Source: Halobacillus massiliensis
GTDB taxonomy: Bacteria; Bacillota; Bacilli; Bacillales; Halobacillaceae
Direction of reading: 5' to 3'
Assembly (NCBI RefSeq): GCF_900166625.1
Contig: NZ_LT800499.1
Span: 2,273,731-2,337,730 of the forward strand
Length of the DNA: 64,000 nt
Below the pieces are notes generated by a model, which saw only the letters and a list, made by a program, of their open reading frames with translations, had not been told where the DNA came from and searched no databases. Positions 26,017 to 35,995 of this stretch are shown here, piece by piece (within the stretch, counting starts at the first letter, position 1; each line of letters opens with the position of its first letter). The position numbers and the translations under genes were made by a program.

Positions 26017-27252
26017 CTAACTTAAAAATTTTGTTTTTGAAGGATGATCGGGATGGATAAATCCTTCCACATTATACCCTTCTGTCTCTTCATCGAATTG
26101 CACAGTCTTTACGATACTCTGCCCCTTTAATTGTTCAAGCTTTTTTCCATTGGAAGCCGGGATTTGAATTTTATACGGCTGCCAGTCTTCAATTAAAACT
26201 TGCTCAATTTTTTTAGCCAGTCTTTCAATATCCTCAGGATCCTTCACACTTACGCTAATGGAAGGATTGGACGGCGGCACAAACTCCCCACTGATAAGAT
26301 CGATTTTATTATAAGCGGTTAATGAAGGAAGGTGGTCCGCCTGCAAATCTCTCAACAGCCGATGAACCGTTTTTTCATGTTCGGAATAATCTGGATGAGA
26401 AGCATCGACCATGTGCAAAATAAAATCCGCTTCCGTAACCTCTTCAAGTGTTGACCTAAAGGAAGCTATCAACGTTGTAGGAAGATCCTGAATAAATCCT
26501 ACCGTATCCGAAACCAATACGCGCATGCCTGAAGGAAGTCTAATTTGGCGTGTTAATGGATCAAGCGTCGCAAACAGCAAGTCCTCCTCAAAAGAATCAC
26601 TGTCTGTTAAACGATTAAAAAACGTCGATTTCCCAGCATTTGTATAGCCGACAACAGCAATTTGGAAAGCGAAATTTTCCACTCTTTTTTTCCTGTACTG
26701 CTCACGTTGTTTCACAACCGTTTTTAATCGGCGCTTAATATCATCAATACGTCTCTGAATATGACGACGATCTGTTTCAAGTTTTGTTTCCCCGGGCCCC
26801 CTTGTTCCTATACCACCGCCTAGACGTGACAGTTCCGTACCCTGACCAGCTAGACGAGGAAGGAGATATTCAAGCTGCGCGAGCTCTACTTGAAGCTTCC
26901 CTTCCTTTGTACGGGCGCGGCTCGCGAAGATATCTAAAATTAATTGACTGCGGTCAATTACCCTCCGTTCCAGGCGGTCGCTAATATTACGAAGCTGACT
27001 GGGAGAGAGTTCATCGTTAAAGATAACGAGCTGAGCATCTTTTCCCTCTGCTTCTTCTTTAATTTCCTCTAATTTCCCTTCACCTAAATAGGTGGCAGGG
27101 TGAATGCGTTCTTTATTTTGAACAGCAACACCGCATACTTGTCCTCCAGCTGTTTCTGTTAAGGACTGAAGCTCATTTAAAGAAGAGTAAAATCTACCTT
27201 CATCTTCTCTGGGAGCTTTTCGCGCTACGAGGACGACTTGTTCTTTTTCCAT
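26017..27252 (-). CDS. hflX: GTPase HflX (YnbA)
   Basis: A ribosome-associated GTPase that splits stalled 70S ribosomes after stress. Seen: 411 residues, N-terminal nucleotide-binding HflX domain, a glycine-rich linker (LSRLGGGIGTRGPGETKLE) and a G domain with GYTNAGKST (G1), DTVGFIQDLP (G3) and YNKIDL (G4). Start at ATG 27252, preceded by GGTGGGGG; the frame also allows GTG 12 bases earlier. Followed closely by ynbB. Confidence 0.94.
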   Translation of the reverse strand: MEKEQVVLVARKAPREDEGRFYSSLNELQSLTETAGGQVCGVAVQNKERIHPATYLGEGKLEEIKEEAEGKDAQLVIFNDELSPSQLRNISDRLERRVIDRSQLILDIFASRARTKEGKLQVELAQLEYLLPRLAGQGTELSRLGGGIGTRGPGETKLETDRRHIQRRIDDIKRRLKTVVKQREQYRKKRVENFAFQIAVVGYTNAGKSTFFNRLTDSDSFEEDLLFATLDPLTRQIRLPSGMRVLVSDTVGFIQDLPTTLIASFRSTLEEVTEADFILHMVDASHPDYSEHEKTVHRLLRDLQADHLPSLTAYNKIDLISGEFVPPSNPSISVSVKDPEDIERLAKKIEQVLIEDWQPYKIQIPASNGKKLEQLKGQSIVKTVQFDEETEGYNVEGFIHPDHPSKTKFLS

Positions 27253-27318
27253 AATTGCCCCCACCTTTCTTTATAATAAAAAAATGGTCATTCTTCATCT
27301 TATCAAAAAACAGCAAAG

Positions 27319-27352
27319 TCAGCCTCCTTTATAATATAAAGTCGGGAGGCTG
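27319..27352 (-). terminator. Terminator overlapping the end of spoVK
   Basis: TCAGCCTCC / GGGAGGCTGA stem with a 14-base loop. It includes the last codons and stop of spoVK and is followed on the minus strand by CTTTGCTGTTTTTTG. Confidence 0.7.
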
Positions 27353-28243
27353 AAGAAAAACTAAATCGGATTTATCCCATTCCGCTCTATCCGCCAGGCG
27401 ATAGGCATGTTTACGTATAGCTTCCTCAATTACATTTCTTACATACCGAGCGTTAGAAAAATTTCTGGGCGGGTATTTGCACATTTCTTTTAAATGCTCG
27501 TATAGCTTCCGTTCAGCTTGCGGAGTGAAGGCATATTCTTTTTCCGCAATCATCACCTTAGCAATGCTCGCCAGTTCATCTGCTGAGTAATCAGGAAATG
27601 TAAGCTGAAGAGGGAATCGTGAAGCAAGGCCCGGATTGACCTTTAAGAAATCATCCATTTCTTTAGGATAACCCGCAAGAATAATGATCAACTCATCATG
27701 GTAATCTTCCATGCATTTCACGATCGTATCTATCGCTTCTTTCCCAAAGTCTTTCTCCCCTCCACGAGCTAAGGAGTACGCTTCATCAATAAAAAGCACT
27801 CCACCCCTGGCTTTCATTATTAAATCTTTCGTTTTCTGAGCCGTGTGGCCAATATATTCACCTACCAGCTCACTGCGGTCCACTTCGATAAAGTGTCCTT
27901 CTTTTAATACCTCTACATCCCTAAACAGTTCTGCCACCTTCCTGGCGACCGTCGTCTTACCTGTTCCCGGGTTTCCTCGAAAAATCATATGAAGGACTTG
28001 ATCATTGTTTTTTAAACCGATTTCCTTACGTTTCTTCTCAACTAACACTTGAGCATATATTTCTTTCATTCTCTTTTTGAGATCTTGTAAACCTATAACG
28101 GAAGAAAAATAATTATCAATAATACGAAAGGGCTGGGCTTTGGAAACAGTTTGAGAGGCCGCTTTGACAGCTGCTGCCTTCTTCCCTTCTTGCAGTACGA
28201 TATTGATGGTTCCCTGGCGTGCAAGTTTAGCCTGCTGGTTCAC
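27329..28243 (-). CDS. spoVK: Stage V sporulation protein K (single AAA+ module)
   Basis: A 304-residue CbbX-type ATPase needed for spore maturation in B. subtilis, where it is expressed in the mother cell under sigma-E. Seen: Walker A GNPGTGKTT near residue 90, VGEYIGHTAQKT pore region, Walker B VLFIDEAYSL, sensor ILAGYPKEMDDF and the arginine pair GLASRFP. The tandem-module ATPase at 7526-9781 shares all these motifs and is a paralogue. Located between hfq and hflX, the B. subtilis order. Confidence 0.93.
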   Translation of the reverse strand: MNQQAKLARQGTINIVLQEGKKAAAVKAASQTVSKAQPFRIIDNYFSSVIGLQDLKKRMKEIYAQVLVEKKRKEIGLKNNDQVLHMIFRGNPGTGKTTVARKVAELFRDVEVLKEGHFIEVDRSELVGEYIGHTAQKTKDLIMKARGGVLFIDEAYSLARGGEKDFGKEAIDTIVKCMEDYHDELIIILAGYPKEMDDFLKVNPGLASRFPLQLTFPDYSADELASIAKVMIAEKEYAFTPQAERKLYEHLKEMCKYPPRNFSNARYVRNVIEEAIRKHAYRLADRAEWDKSDLVFLQPPDFIL

Positions 28244-28322
28244 ACGAATCCCTCCTTACTTCCATGTATCATACGCTAATACAGAGAAATTCGTGACACA
28301 CGCCCAAAACACACAAACAAAA

Positions 28323-28348
28323 AAACGAGCGCATATCAGCGCTCGTTT
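28323..28348 (-). terminator. Intrinsic terminator of hfq
   Basis: AAACGAGCGC / GCGCTCGTTT, a perfect 10 bp stem with a 6-base loop. It ends 4 bases from the hfq stop codon. Confidence 0.88.
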
Positions 28349-28351
28349 ATT

Positions 28352-28579
28352 TTAACCTTCTTTATCAAGTGATACATTTTTTGCAGGGGCAAAAGTAGAA
28401 ATCGCATGTTTAAAGATGAGCTGCTGCTTCCCGTCGGTTTCTAGAAGTACAGTAAAATTGTCAAAGGCTTTAACAACACCTCTTAATTGGAAGCCGTTTA
28501 GCAAGAACACCGTAACCTGCATGCGATCTTTCCTAAGTTGATTCAAATAATTATCCTGAATGTTCACAGACTGAGCCAT
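28352..28579 (-). CDS. hfq: RNA chaperone Hfq
   Basis: A 75-residue Sm-like protein that forms hexameric rings and binds small RNAs and mRNAs. Seen: Sm1 ([22 protein letters not shown]) with the poly-A-binding residues and Sm2 ([10 protein letters not shown]) with the conserved KH pair. The length fits Bacillaceae Hfq, which lacks the long C-terminal tail of enterobacteria. It follows miaA by 36 bp, the widespread miaA-hfq pair. AGGAGGAAAA precedes the ATG. Confidence 0.96.
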   Translation of the reverse strand: MAQSVNIQDNYLNQLRKDRMQVTVFLLNGFQLRGVVKAFDNFTVLLETDGKQQLIFKHAISTFAPAKNVSLDKEG

Positions 28580-28615
28580 ACATTTTCCTCCTTTTCTATC
28601 TATATTAATTACATT

Positions 28616-29551
28616 CTAGGTTTCTTCCAGCATTCCTGCTAAATCTGTCAATATTTTTTCAATCCCCGCGTTTTTTTCAACAGGATCTATATCATACCAA
28701 TTAATGTCCATTTTATTTTTAAAGTAAGTGAACTGGCGTTTTGCATAACGTCTTGAATTTCTTTTTAAAAGTTCAACTGAGCGGCTGAAGTCATATTCAC
28801 CTTCAAAATAAGGGATAAATTCTTTATAGCCGATCGCTTTCATTGATTGTGAATCTTTAAGCCCTTGATGATAAAGTGACCGAACTTCATCTTCCAGCCC
28901 TTTTTCTATCATAAGATCTACCCGGCTGTTGATCCTTTCATAAAGGAGTTTTCTTTCCATTTCAAGTCCTAACATAATAGGTTGAAACGGTGAGCCGCTC
29001 GTTTGTTCTTTATGAAAGTCGCTCAATGTTTTCCCTGTCGATTCATAAACTTCAAGCGCCCTGAACACCCTCCGTTTATTATTAGGATGAATCTTATCAG
29101 CCTGCTCTGGATCAATCTCAGCAAGCCGCTCATATAAAGCCTGTATCCCTTGATCTTCAGCTTCTTTTTCTAAACGGTCTATAATTTTATCATCCCGCTT
29201 CTGATTGGAAAACTGAAAATCAAACAGGGCTGCTTGTATGTAAAGACCTGTCCCTCCTACAATTACCGGAAGTTTCCCTCTGTTCTCCAAATCCTCAATT
29301 AAGCGGTGGACAGCTTCCTGGAATTCAGCTGCTGAGTAAGACTCACTCGGTTCTTTTATATCGATAAGATGATGGGGAATTCCCTGCATTTCATCTTTAG
29401 AAACCTTGGCAGTTCCAATATCCATCCCTTTATAAATCTGCATTGAATCTCCGCTGATAACTTCCCCATTGAAACATTGAGCAATTCTAATTCCCAACTC
29501 AGATTTTCCTACGGCCGTCGGGCCAACTACACAAACAACTTTAGGCTTCAA
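28616..29551 (-). CDS. miaA: tRNA dimethylallyltransferase MiaA
   Basis: Adds a dimethylallyl group to adenosine 37 of tRNAs reading codons that begin with U. MiaB (35996-37567) then methylthiolates the product. Seen: P-loop GPTAVGKSEL near the N-terminus, SGDSMQIYKGMDIGTAK, GGTGLYI, and the C-terminal SRRYAKRQFTYFKNK. About 311 residues. TTG at 29551, with GGTGAGG just upstream, gives the conserved start; the ATG at 29578 has no ribosome binding site. Divergent from the xre gene, sharing its operator region. Confidence 0.93.
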   Translation of the reverse strand: MKPKVVCVVGPTAVGKSELGIRIAQCFNGEVISGDSMQIYKGMDIGTAKVSKDEMQGIPHHLIDIKEPSESYSAAEFQEAVHRLIEDLENRGKLPVIVGGTGLYIQAALFDFQFSNQKRDDKIIDRLEKEAEDQGIQALYERLAEIDPEQADKIHPNNKRRVFRALEVYESTGKTLSDFHKEQTSGSPFQPIMLGLEMERKLLYERINSRVDLMIEKGLEDEVRSLYHQGLKDSQSMKAIGYKEFIPYFEGEYDFSRSVELLKRNSRRYAKRQFTYFKNKMDINWYDIDPVEKNAGIEKILTDLAGMLEET

Positions 29552-29618
29552 AAATACCTCACCTTCCTCAGTCCCCATTATACATGAAACGCATAAGAAT
29601 CATACCTCAGAGCCCAAA

Positions 29619-29702
29619 CTAACGGAACTCGTTATCATTACTAACGAGTTCCGTTAGAAAAAATCAACAAATTCGTTAGTTTTGGTATCGACATTCGTTA
29701 GT
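29619..29702. promoter_or_regulatory. Inverted-repeat operator array between miaA and xre
   Basis: A perfect 16 bp inverted repeat, CTAACGGAACTCGTTA with its complement (29619-29634 and 29642-29657, loop 7), is followed by direct CGTTAGT sites at 29674-29680 and 29696-29702, exactly 22 bp apart. The core CTAACG/CGTTAG thus appears in both arms and both direct copies. It ends just before the xre -10 region (TAGAAT, 29710-29715). Likely bound by the XRE protein. Confidence 0.65.
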
Positions 29703-29735
29703 ATTGTGGTAGAATAGAAACAGGAGGTGTATGAA

Positions 29736-30095
29736 GTGGTTCATGAAAGGATTAAGTCATTGCGTAAGAAAAGGCGTCTTACACAGACGATGCTTGCTGA
29801 AAAAGTTGGTGTATCTGCCCAAGTCGTATCCAACTGGGAACGACAGTACACGTCACCTGATCTTGAAGACTTATCGAAAATAGCTCATGCCCTTCATACG
29901 ACCGCAGATTACTTATTAGGACTAAGCGATGAACAAGAAGATGACATTAGAGAAATTAAACAGTTTTTAGAGGAAAAAGGTTTTGATCGTTCGGTAATTT
30001 TTGATAAAAAATCCTGGCTAAGCGTTCAGGCTGAAGAAATTCACCAGATCGAAAATTACTTTCGCTTTCTGCTTCAACAGAAACAGACATCTTGA
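29736..30095 (+). CDS. XRE-family (Cro/CI type) transcriptional regulator
   Basis: 119 residues. The first 60 form a Cro/CI helix-turn-helix (IKSLRKKRRLTQTMLAEKVG, SAQVVSNWERQYTSP, HTTADYLLGLSD). The C-terminal half is helical (EEIHQIENYFRFLLQQ) and probably dimerises. Start GTG at 29736 with AGGAGG 8 bases upstream; the frame also allows GTG at 29727. It resembles phage-type or SinR-like repressors, but no phage genes are near. Regulates probably itself, and perhaps miaA, through the CGTTAGT array. Confidence 0.85.
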   Translation: MVHERIKSLRKKRRLTQTMLAEKVGVSAQVVSNWERQYTSPDLEDLSKIAHALHTTADYLLGLSDEQEDDIREIKQFLEEKGFDRSVIFDKKSWLSVQAEEIHQIENYFRFLLQQKQTS

Positions 30096-30111
30096 TATTT
30101 TTTAATAACAC

Positions 30112-30146
30112 AAAAAAGCATGCCCCCGGCCGGGAACATGCTTTTT
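30112..30146. terminator. Shared terminator of xre and mutL
   Basis: AAAAAGCATG / CATGCTTTTT stem enclosing a GC-rich inner part around CCCGGCCGGG. T-runs in both directions fit the convergent genes. Confidence 0.8.
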
Positions 30147-30171
30147 AATTTTGTATAAGCACTGATTTTTT

Positions 30172-32016
30172 CTACATCACCCGCTTAAACATTTTCTCCA
30201 TCTCATACTCAGAAAAGAAAACAATAATCGGGCGTCCATGGGGACAAGTGAATGGATCAGTTGATTTTCTCAAATCCTCAAGAAGCTTAAACATGTCATC
30301 GTTATTTAAATAATGATTCGCTTTGATCGATCTCTTACATGACATAAGAATGGCCGCTTCTTCCCGCAGCTTCTTAAGATCGATCCGCTCATTTTCAAAC
30401 AGCTGCTCAATCATTTCCTGGATCACTTCTTCCTCGAAGCCTTGTGGAAACCATTGGGGGTGCGAGCGGATGATATAACTGTTGTCCCCGAACGCTTCAA
30501 AAAACAGCCCTACCCTCTCAAGCTCTTCTTTGTGCTCTTCAATTTTTAAAGCTTCATGGTATTGAAAATCAAAGGTCATCGGCACCAGCAGTTCCTGCAC
30601 CTCATGCTCAACCTCACCTATCCGGTCACGGAAAAATTCATATTTAATTCTTTCCTGGGCGGCATGCTGATCGACAATATACATTCCTTCTTCGTTTTGA
30701 GCAAGAATATATGTTCCGTGCAGCTGACCGATCGGATACATGACAGGCACTCTCTGTTTTTCCTTCTCTTGCAGTGCTTCTCTTTTCACATGCTCGTCTT
30801 CATAAGAAGTCTCTCGATGAATTTCAGATTCTGGCTGGCTGATGACATCCTGCTGAATACTTTCAAGAATTTCTGACTGTTTTTCTTTATAATAATCTGT
30901 AGGCTCTTGAACAACCGGTCGTTCTTCACATTTTACGGCCGGCTTTGACTCGTAGAAATCAAACGTTTCCTGGCTGCTAATTAATTTCTCAGGTTTTTTT
31001 GAAGGCTCATCTTTTACTTGCGGGATCAGCATTTCTTTTCGAAAAGCCGTTTGTATGGTGTCTGCCAAGAGGCTGAACAATTCTTTTTCCTTACTGAACC
31101 TTACTTCAAGCTTTGCAGGGTGAACGTTTACATCCACTAGAATCGGATCCATTTCTACATTTAATACAACGATCGGGCTCTTGCCAATTGGAAGCAGCGT
31201 ATGATACCCCTGATGAATGGCTTTATTTAAGACCATACTTCTCACGTAACGGCCATTTACTATTGTTGAGGTATAATTTCGGGAAGCCCGATATATTTCT
31301 GGTTTTGCAATATAGCCTTTTATCGTAAAATCTATACTTTCCGCTTCCACAGGTACCATTTTACGAGCCACATTCATTCCGTAAATTTTAGCGATAACCT
31401 GCAGAAGGTCCCCGCGGCCATTCGTCCGGAACAGCTCTTTATCATTGTGCTTGCATGAAAATTGAATCTCTGGGTGAGCGAGCGCCATACGGTTTAACAC
31501 ATCAGTGATGTGCCCAAGCTCTGTGTTGATCGTTTTCATGTATTTCAACCGTGCAGGTGTGTTATAAAAAAGCTCATCCACAATAATTTCTGTTCCTTTT
31601 CTGGCATCGCTTTTCTCACGATTAATAATCTTACCACCTTCAAGCTCAAGCTTAATCCCTGCTGTTTCTCCCGGTGACGTCTTCAGAGTTAAACGGCTTA
31701 CTGCTGCAATACTCGCCAGCGCCTCTCCTCTAAATCCAAGAGTCCGGACATGGAACAAATCCTCTTCTCCTTTAATTTTACTCGTTGCGTGTCTGGAGAA
31801 AGAGAGCACAGCATCTTCTTCATCCATACCCCGGCCATTATCAACGATTCGGATACGCTGCAAGCCGGCTTCTTGCAGTTCAATAGTAATTGAACGACTT
31901 CCTGCATCAATCGAATTCTCAAGCAGTTCTTTTACGACGGATGCCGGCCTTTCAACAACCTCACCCGCTGCAATTTTATTGGCCAGATGATCTGGCATGA
32001 GCTGTATAACGCCCAT
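30172..32016 (-). CDS. mutL: DNA mismatch repair protein MutL
   Basis: Links mismatch recognition by MutS to strand incision. Seen: 614 residues, an N-terminal GHKL ATPase with [26 protein letters not shown] and HATSKI, and a C-terminal nuclease domain with [13 protein letters not shown], the DQHA(X)2E(X)4E metal site. MutL of this type nicks DNA itself, as expected for a species without MutH. The middle 330-430 region is a charged linker. It follows mutS by 84 bp in one operon. Confidence 0.96.
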   Translation of the reverse strand: MGVIQLMPDHLANKIAAGEVVERPASVVKELLENSIDAGSRSITIELQEAGLQRIRIVDNGRGMDEEDAVLSFSRHATSKIKGEEDLFHVRTLGFRGEALASIAAVSRLTLKTSPGETAGIKLELEGGKIINREKSDARKGTEIIVDELFYNTPARLKYMKTINTELGHITDVLNRMALAHPEIQFSCKHNDKELFRTNGRGDLLQVIAKIYGMNVARKMVPVEAESIDFTIKGYIAKPEIYRASRNYTSTIVNGRYVRSMVLNKAIHQGYHTLLPIGKSPIVVLNVEMDPILVDVNVHPAKLEVRFSKEKELFSLLADTIQTAFRKEMLIPQVKDEPSKKPEKLISSQETFDFYESKPAVKCEERPVVQEPTDYYKEKQSEILESIQQDVISQPESEIHRETSYEDEHVKREALQEKEKQRVPVMYPIGQLHGTYILAQNEEGMYIVDQHAAQERIKYEFFRDRIGEVEHEVQELLVPMTFDFQYHEALKIEEHKEELERVGLFFEAFGDNSYIIRSHPQWFPQGFEEEVIQEMIEQLFENERIDLKKLREEAAILMSCKRSIKANHYLNNDDMFKLLEDLRKSTDPFTCPHGRPIIVFFSEYEMEKMFKRVM

Positions 32017-32100
32017 AATTTCCCCTCCCCTCTTCTAAGTTGATCCATCCATTCACATAACCAATAGTTTACATAATAAATATACCGTTAATTTTTGACG

Positions 32101-34671
32101 TTATTTTAAACTTTTTTGCAGCCGATACAATTCGTTCATCGCATCCATTGGCGTCATTTCCATCAGGTTCAATTGAAGCAGCTCTTTCTCAAGACCATTT
32201 TTCTTTTCCCTTGTTTTCGTATGGTTTTGTTCTTTTTCAACGAATAAAGTTAATTGTTCTTCTTCCACTGCGGCCGCTGTTTCCTTATGAGTAGGACCGG
32301 ATTCAAAAGAATTCAGTAAGTGACTCGCTCTCTTAATTAACGGTTCTGGTAAATCAGCAAGCTTAGCTACGTGGATTCCATAACTTTCGTCAGCCGCACC
32401 TTCTTGAATCTGGTGTAGAAATACGACATTTCCTTCATACTCTTCGGCACGGACGTGCACATTGCGAAGCCGCGGGAGGTCACTTTCCAATGTTGTGAGT
32501 TCGTGATAGTGGGTCGAAAACATTGTTTTTGCCCCAATTTCACTATGAATATGCTCAACGATCGCCTGAGCTAAAGCCATGCCGTCATAAGTACTTGTCC
32601 CTCTCCCAATTTCATCAAGCAGAATCAGGCTGTTCTCTGTTGCGTGTGTTAAAGCATGATTAGCTTCCAGCATTTCGACCATAAATGTGCTCTGCCCTGC
32701 TACTAAGTCATCCGCCGCGCCTATCCTCGTAAAGATCTGGTCAAAAATTGGAAGAGAAGCAGATTCACAAGGTACAAAGCTTCCAATCTGAGCCATAATT
32801 GCTGTTAATGCAAGCTGTCTCATGTACGTACTTTTACCAGACATATTCGGCCCTGTAATAAGAAGGATATCCATCAATTCATCCATGAAAATATCGTTTG
32901 GGACAAAAGATTCTTCCTTCATCACTTGTTCTACCACTGGATGCCGACCTTCTTTAATATCTACACAGCGCTTATCATTAAAAGATGGCTTAACGTAACG
33001 GTAATTGTCTGCGATATGAGCGAAGCCTTGAAGAACATCAATTTTACTAACCTGCTCAGCCAGTATTTGCAGCTGCTGTACATAAGTTTTCACTTGCTCC
33101 CGAACTTTTAGGAAGAGCTCATATTCCAATTCCACGCTTTTCTCCTGGGCTTCAAGAATGAGAGATTCTTTTTCCTTCAGCTCCGGTGTAATATAACGTT
33201 CGGCATTCGTTAATGTCTGTTTTCTTTCGTAACGCCCTTCCGCCAGATGATGAAGGTTCGCTTTAGTCACTTCAATGTAATAACCGAAGACACGGTTATA
33301 ACCAATTTTCAGAGATTTAATGCCTGTTTCACGGCGCTCCTTTGCTTCAAGCTGAGCAATCCATTTTTTCCCGTTCCTTGATGCATCTCTATACTCATCA
33401 AGCTGTTCATTATAGCCGTCTTGAATAATACCGCCGTCCTTAATAGCAAGCGGCGCATCTTCTTTTATACTTGTGTCAAGAAGATTGGCTAAATCTGTCA
33501 GCGGATCTACTGTATCATAAAGACTTCCTATCGCAGGATGATCAAACTGCTGGAGAGTAGCCAAAAGTTTTGGAATTGAGAATAAGGAGGACTTCAGCTG
33601 AAGGAGGTCCCTTGCATTTACGTTTCCAAAAGCTACCCGGCCGGCCAGCCGTTCAAGATCATAGACTGATTTCAGCTGCTCCCTTAACGACTCACGTTCG
33701 AAAAATTGATTCAGCATTCCTTCCACCTGCTCATGTCTTCTTGCAATAGATTCTGTAGAAAGCAGCGGCCGCTCCATCCATTTTTTTACCATTCTTGACC
33801 CCATAGCCGTTATCGTTTGATCCAAAATAGATAAAAGACTGCCCTTCTTTCCCTGCTTTCTCATTGTTTCCATCAATTCCAAATTACGTTTGGAATACAT
33901 ATCAAGTGACATATATTTTTTTAGTTCAATTGGAACGACAGGACGAAGGTGATCAAGCGACCGTTTTTGGGTGAGTTGAATATAATTAAATAAACGGCCA
34001 AAACCAGTGATGAATTTTTCAGATTGGATATTTTTCACCAGCTCTGCAAATGATTCATCCATCTTAGTTTCCGTTCCATATGATAGAGTATAGTTTAATC
34101 GCTCCTTCAGCGTTTCTTGTTTGGTTTCATCAAGCTGAGGGTCAATGACAACTTCTTTTACCGGCCGATTAAATAACTCACTCAGTACCGCATCAAACCC
34201 TTCGGTAATTAATGCGATGCTGTTCTCCCCTGTCGTTAAATCGTTATAGCTGACTGTGAACGTGCCGTCTTTAAACTCAGTAATAGAAGCTAAATAGTTA
34301 TTTTCTTTGTCCTCAAGCATTGTCCCTTCCATTACAGTTCCCGGTGTAATCATCTGTACGACTTCTCGTTTTACGACACCTTTAGCTTGCTTTGGATCCT
34401 CTACCTGTTCACAAATCGCTACTTTAAATCCTTTTTCAATCAACTGTCTTATGTAATTTTCCGAGGAGTGATAAGGAACTCCGCACATTGGAATACGATC
34501 TTCTCCTCCTCCATCCCTGCTTGTTAATGTAATTTCAAGTTCTTTGGATGCACGCAGTGCATCTTCAAAGAACATTTCGTAAAAATCTCCAAGTCTAAAA
34601 AATAAAAAAGCATCTTTATGCTGTGCTTTAATTTTCAAATACTGCTGCATCATGGGTGTGTAATTTGCCAT
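32101..34671 (-). CDS. mutS: DNA mismatch repair protein MutS
   Basis: Recognises mismatches and short loops and recruits MutL. Seen: 856 residues, the mismatch-contacting GDFYEMF motif near residue 34, the clamp and core domains, and an ABC-type ATPase with [13 protein letters not shown] and [14 protein letters not shown]. Start at ATG 34671 with GGAGG 6 bases upstream; the frame has an in-frame TTG just before. The C-terminus carries a beta-clamp-like binding segment (QLTLF). First gene of the mutSL unit; cotE upstream has its own terminator. Confidence 0.96.
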   Translation of the reverse strand: MANYTPMMQQYLKIKAQHKDAFLFFRLGDFYEMFFEDALRASKELEITLTSRDGGGEDRIPMCGVPYHSSENYIRQLIEKGFKVAICEQVEDPKQAKGVVKREVVQMITPGTVMEGTMLEDKENNYLASITEFKDGTFTVSYNDLTTGENSIALITEGFDAVLSELFNRPVKEVVIDPQLDETKQETLKERLNYTLSYGTETKMDESFAELVKNIQSEKFITGFGRLFNYIQLTQKRSLDHLRPVVPIELKKYMSLDMYSKRNLELMETMRKQGKKGSLLSILDQTITAMGSRMVKKWMERPLLSTESIARRHEQVEGMLNQFFERESLREQLKSVYDLERLAGRVAFGNVNARDLLQLKSSLFSIPKLLATLQQFDHPAIGSLYDTVDPLTDLANLLDTSIKEDAPLAIKDGGIIQDGYNEQLDEYRDASRNGKKWIAQLEAKERRETGIKSLKIGYNRVFGYYIEVTKANLHHLAEGRYERKQTLTNAERYITPELKEKESLILEAQEKSVELEYELFLKVREQVKTYVQQLQILAEQVSKIDVLQGFAHIADNYRYVKPSFNDKRCVDIKEGRHPVVEQVMKEESFVPNDIFMDELMDILLITGPNMSGKSTYMRQLALTAIMAQIGSFVPCESASLPIFDQIFTRIGAADDLVAGQSTFMVEMLEANHALTHATENSLILLDEIGRGTSTYDGMALAQAIVEHIHSEIGAKTMFSTHYHELTTLESDLPRLRNVHVRAEEYEGNVVFLHQIQEGAADESYGIHVAKLADLPEPLIKRASHLLNSFESGPTHKETAAAVEEEQLTLFVEKEQNHTKTREKKNGLEKELLQLNLMEMTPMDAMNELYRLQKSLK

Positions 34672-34700
34672 GGTCAACCTCCAAAACGTCCTTATAATTA

Positions 34701-34729
34701 AGAAAAAGCGCAGGATTCGCGCTTTTTCT
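34701..34729 (-). terminator. Intrinsic terminator between cotE and mutS
   Basis: AGAAAAAGCGC / GCGCTTTTTCT, a perfect 11 bp stem with a 7-base loop and a T-rich tail on the minus strand. Confidence 0.85.
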
Positions 34730-34822
34730 CGTTTTTATGATAAATCTATTATAGCATAACCACAGGGATCGAATGAAATGTTAAAAAAAGAATGCCCCGC
34801 TGAACCAGCAAGGACATCACCT

Positions 34823-35401
34823 CTACTTTTTATGATGACTGCTACTGCTGCTGCTCGGCAGGAACTCTGTTTCAATAGCATTAAAGTCATCAGATGAAAG
34901 GTCATCATCATAGTCATCCCAGTCATCATGATCACAGCCGTTAGGATCCACTTTAACACAAAGCTTTGTTTCCCCAATGACATCAACATGGAACTCTCTC
35001 TCGACTTCTACAATGATCTTTTGTCCCTGGGCGGCAATTTTACATTCAAGGCAGTTGGGATGTTGTACCGCTTTAGCAACGACCTCTAAGTCATCGTTAA
35101 TGCAGTTGTCGTCTTTAATAACTAATGGCACAACATCACAATAGTTCACACGCTCCGTCACAACTTCCGTTTTGGTATTGTCATTATAGGAATACCAGAC
35201 GTTAGCATCATAGCTGCCGGCCACTTCTACACAGTCGCCTTTTTTCTTTGCATTGTAGATATGGTTGATGACCCAGCAGCCAAGAATACTAGTGGGACGA
35301 TGGGAGGGACTAATCGTGTGGGTTGCTTCAGTAAACTTCTTACCTTTTCCACAGACAGCTTTTGTAATAATCTCCCGATATTCTCGTTCGAAAAATGACA
35401 T
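34823..35401 (-). CDS. cotE: Outer spore coat morphogenetic protein CotE
   Basis: Organises assembly of the outer spore coat in the mother cell. Seen: 192 residues with conserved N-terminal [20 protein letters not shown] and [13 protein letters not shown], then a C-terminus very rich in aspartate, serine and histidine ([17 protein letters not shown], ending [10 protein letters not shown]). The tail is longer and more acidic than in B. subtilis (181 residues). Start at ATG 35401 with AAGGAGG 10 bases upstream. In B. subtilis, expression needs sigma-E and then sigma-K; I did not find a clear site. Confidence 0.93.
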   Translation of the reverse strand: MSFFEREYREIITKAVCGKGKKFTEATHTISPSHRPTSILGCWVINHIYNAKKKGDCVEVAGSYDANVWYSYNDNTKTEVVTERVNYCDVVPLVIKDDNCINDDLEVVAKAVQHPNCLECKIAAQGQKIIVEVEREFHVDVIGETKLCVKVDPNGCDHDDWDDYDDDLSSDDFNAIETEFLPSSSSSSHHKK

Positions 35402-35529
35402 AGGAAACACTCCTCCTTATTCTACCACTCATCCTATGCGGAATTGGGCAAATGGTGAATATATTCTCGATGACTTCTAAGGACGGTTGTATTCCATTCT
35501 ATGCATCAGCCTATAAAATTGTACAAAAA

Positions 35530-35561
35530 AATCCGTTAGATAAAATATTATCTAACGGATT
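35530..35561 (-). terminator. Intrinsic terminator of ricA
   Basis: AATCCGTTAGATAA / TTATCTAACGGATT, a perfect 14 bp stem with a 4-base loop, then TTTTTT on the minus strand. Confidence 0.9.
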
Positions 35562-35568
35562 CGTTGGT

Positions 35569-35994
35569 TTAATAACTACAAGCCCCATTACTTTTTTTTG
35601 AACCCGTCTCGCCACTGAGCAGATCTCCGCCTGTTGAACGAATAATTTCATTCGTCACTTCACGGGAAATGGTACTTGAAATCATTTGTAAAATGTCATT
35701 AATAATCAACTGTGTATCTTTAAATTCAGAAACGACCGGTATCGCATCCAGTTCACCCTGAAGACGATCAATTTCTTTTTCTACCCGCTCCAAAGCCTCC
35801 GTTTTTCCATAAGCCTGAAAGTTAACCGCCTGTTTTTGCAAGGCTTTAATTTTCTTAATATGGGATTGGACTTTTTGATTTTCATTTAATTTTGCTTCAA
35901 TTTTTTTAAAACGGTCAATTTCTTCCGTTTCAGCAATCATTTTTGCGAGCTTATGCGCCTCATCTACTACTTGTTTTCTCGTATATTGAGCCAA
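35569..35994 (-). CDS. ricA: RicAFT complex subunit RicA (YmcA)
   Basis: A 141-residue helical protein of the YlbF/YmcA family. With RicF and RicT it forms a complex that stimulates Spo0A phosphorylation, competence and biofilm formation, and guides RNase Y in mRNA processing. RNase Y (rny) is encoded 6 kb away. Seen: coiled-coil helices (FKKIEAKLNENQKVQSHIKK) and a C-terminal cysteine (GACSY), consistent with the iron-sulfur clusters reported for the complex. It starts 1 bp after miaB. Confidence 0.93.
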   Translation of the reverse strand: MAQYTRKQVVDEAHKLAKMIAETEEIDRFKKIEAKLNENQKVQSHIKKIKALQKQAVNFQAYGKTEALERVEKEIDRLQGELDAIPVVSEFKDTQLIINDILQMISSTISREVTNEIIRSTGGDLLSGETGSKKSNGACSY

Positions 35995-35995
35995 A

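Noticed and set aside
29619-29657. The 16 bp inverted repeat as a transcription terminator
   Set aside because: It lies between two divergent genes, neither of which ends here, and has no T-run; an operator is more likely.
34735-34989. Additional ORF overlapping the end of cotE
   Set aside because: It is a shadow frame of the aspartate-rich cotE tail and the terminator region, without a ribosome binding site.
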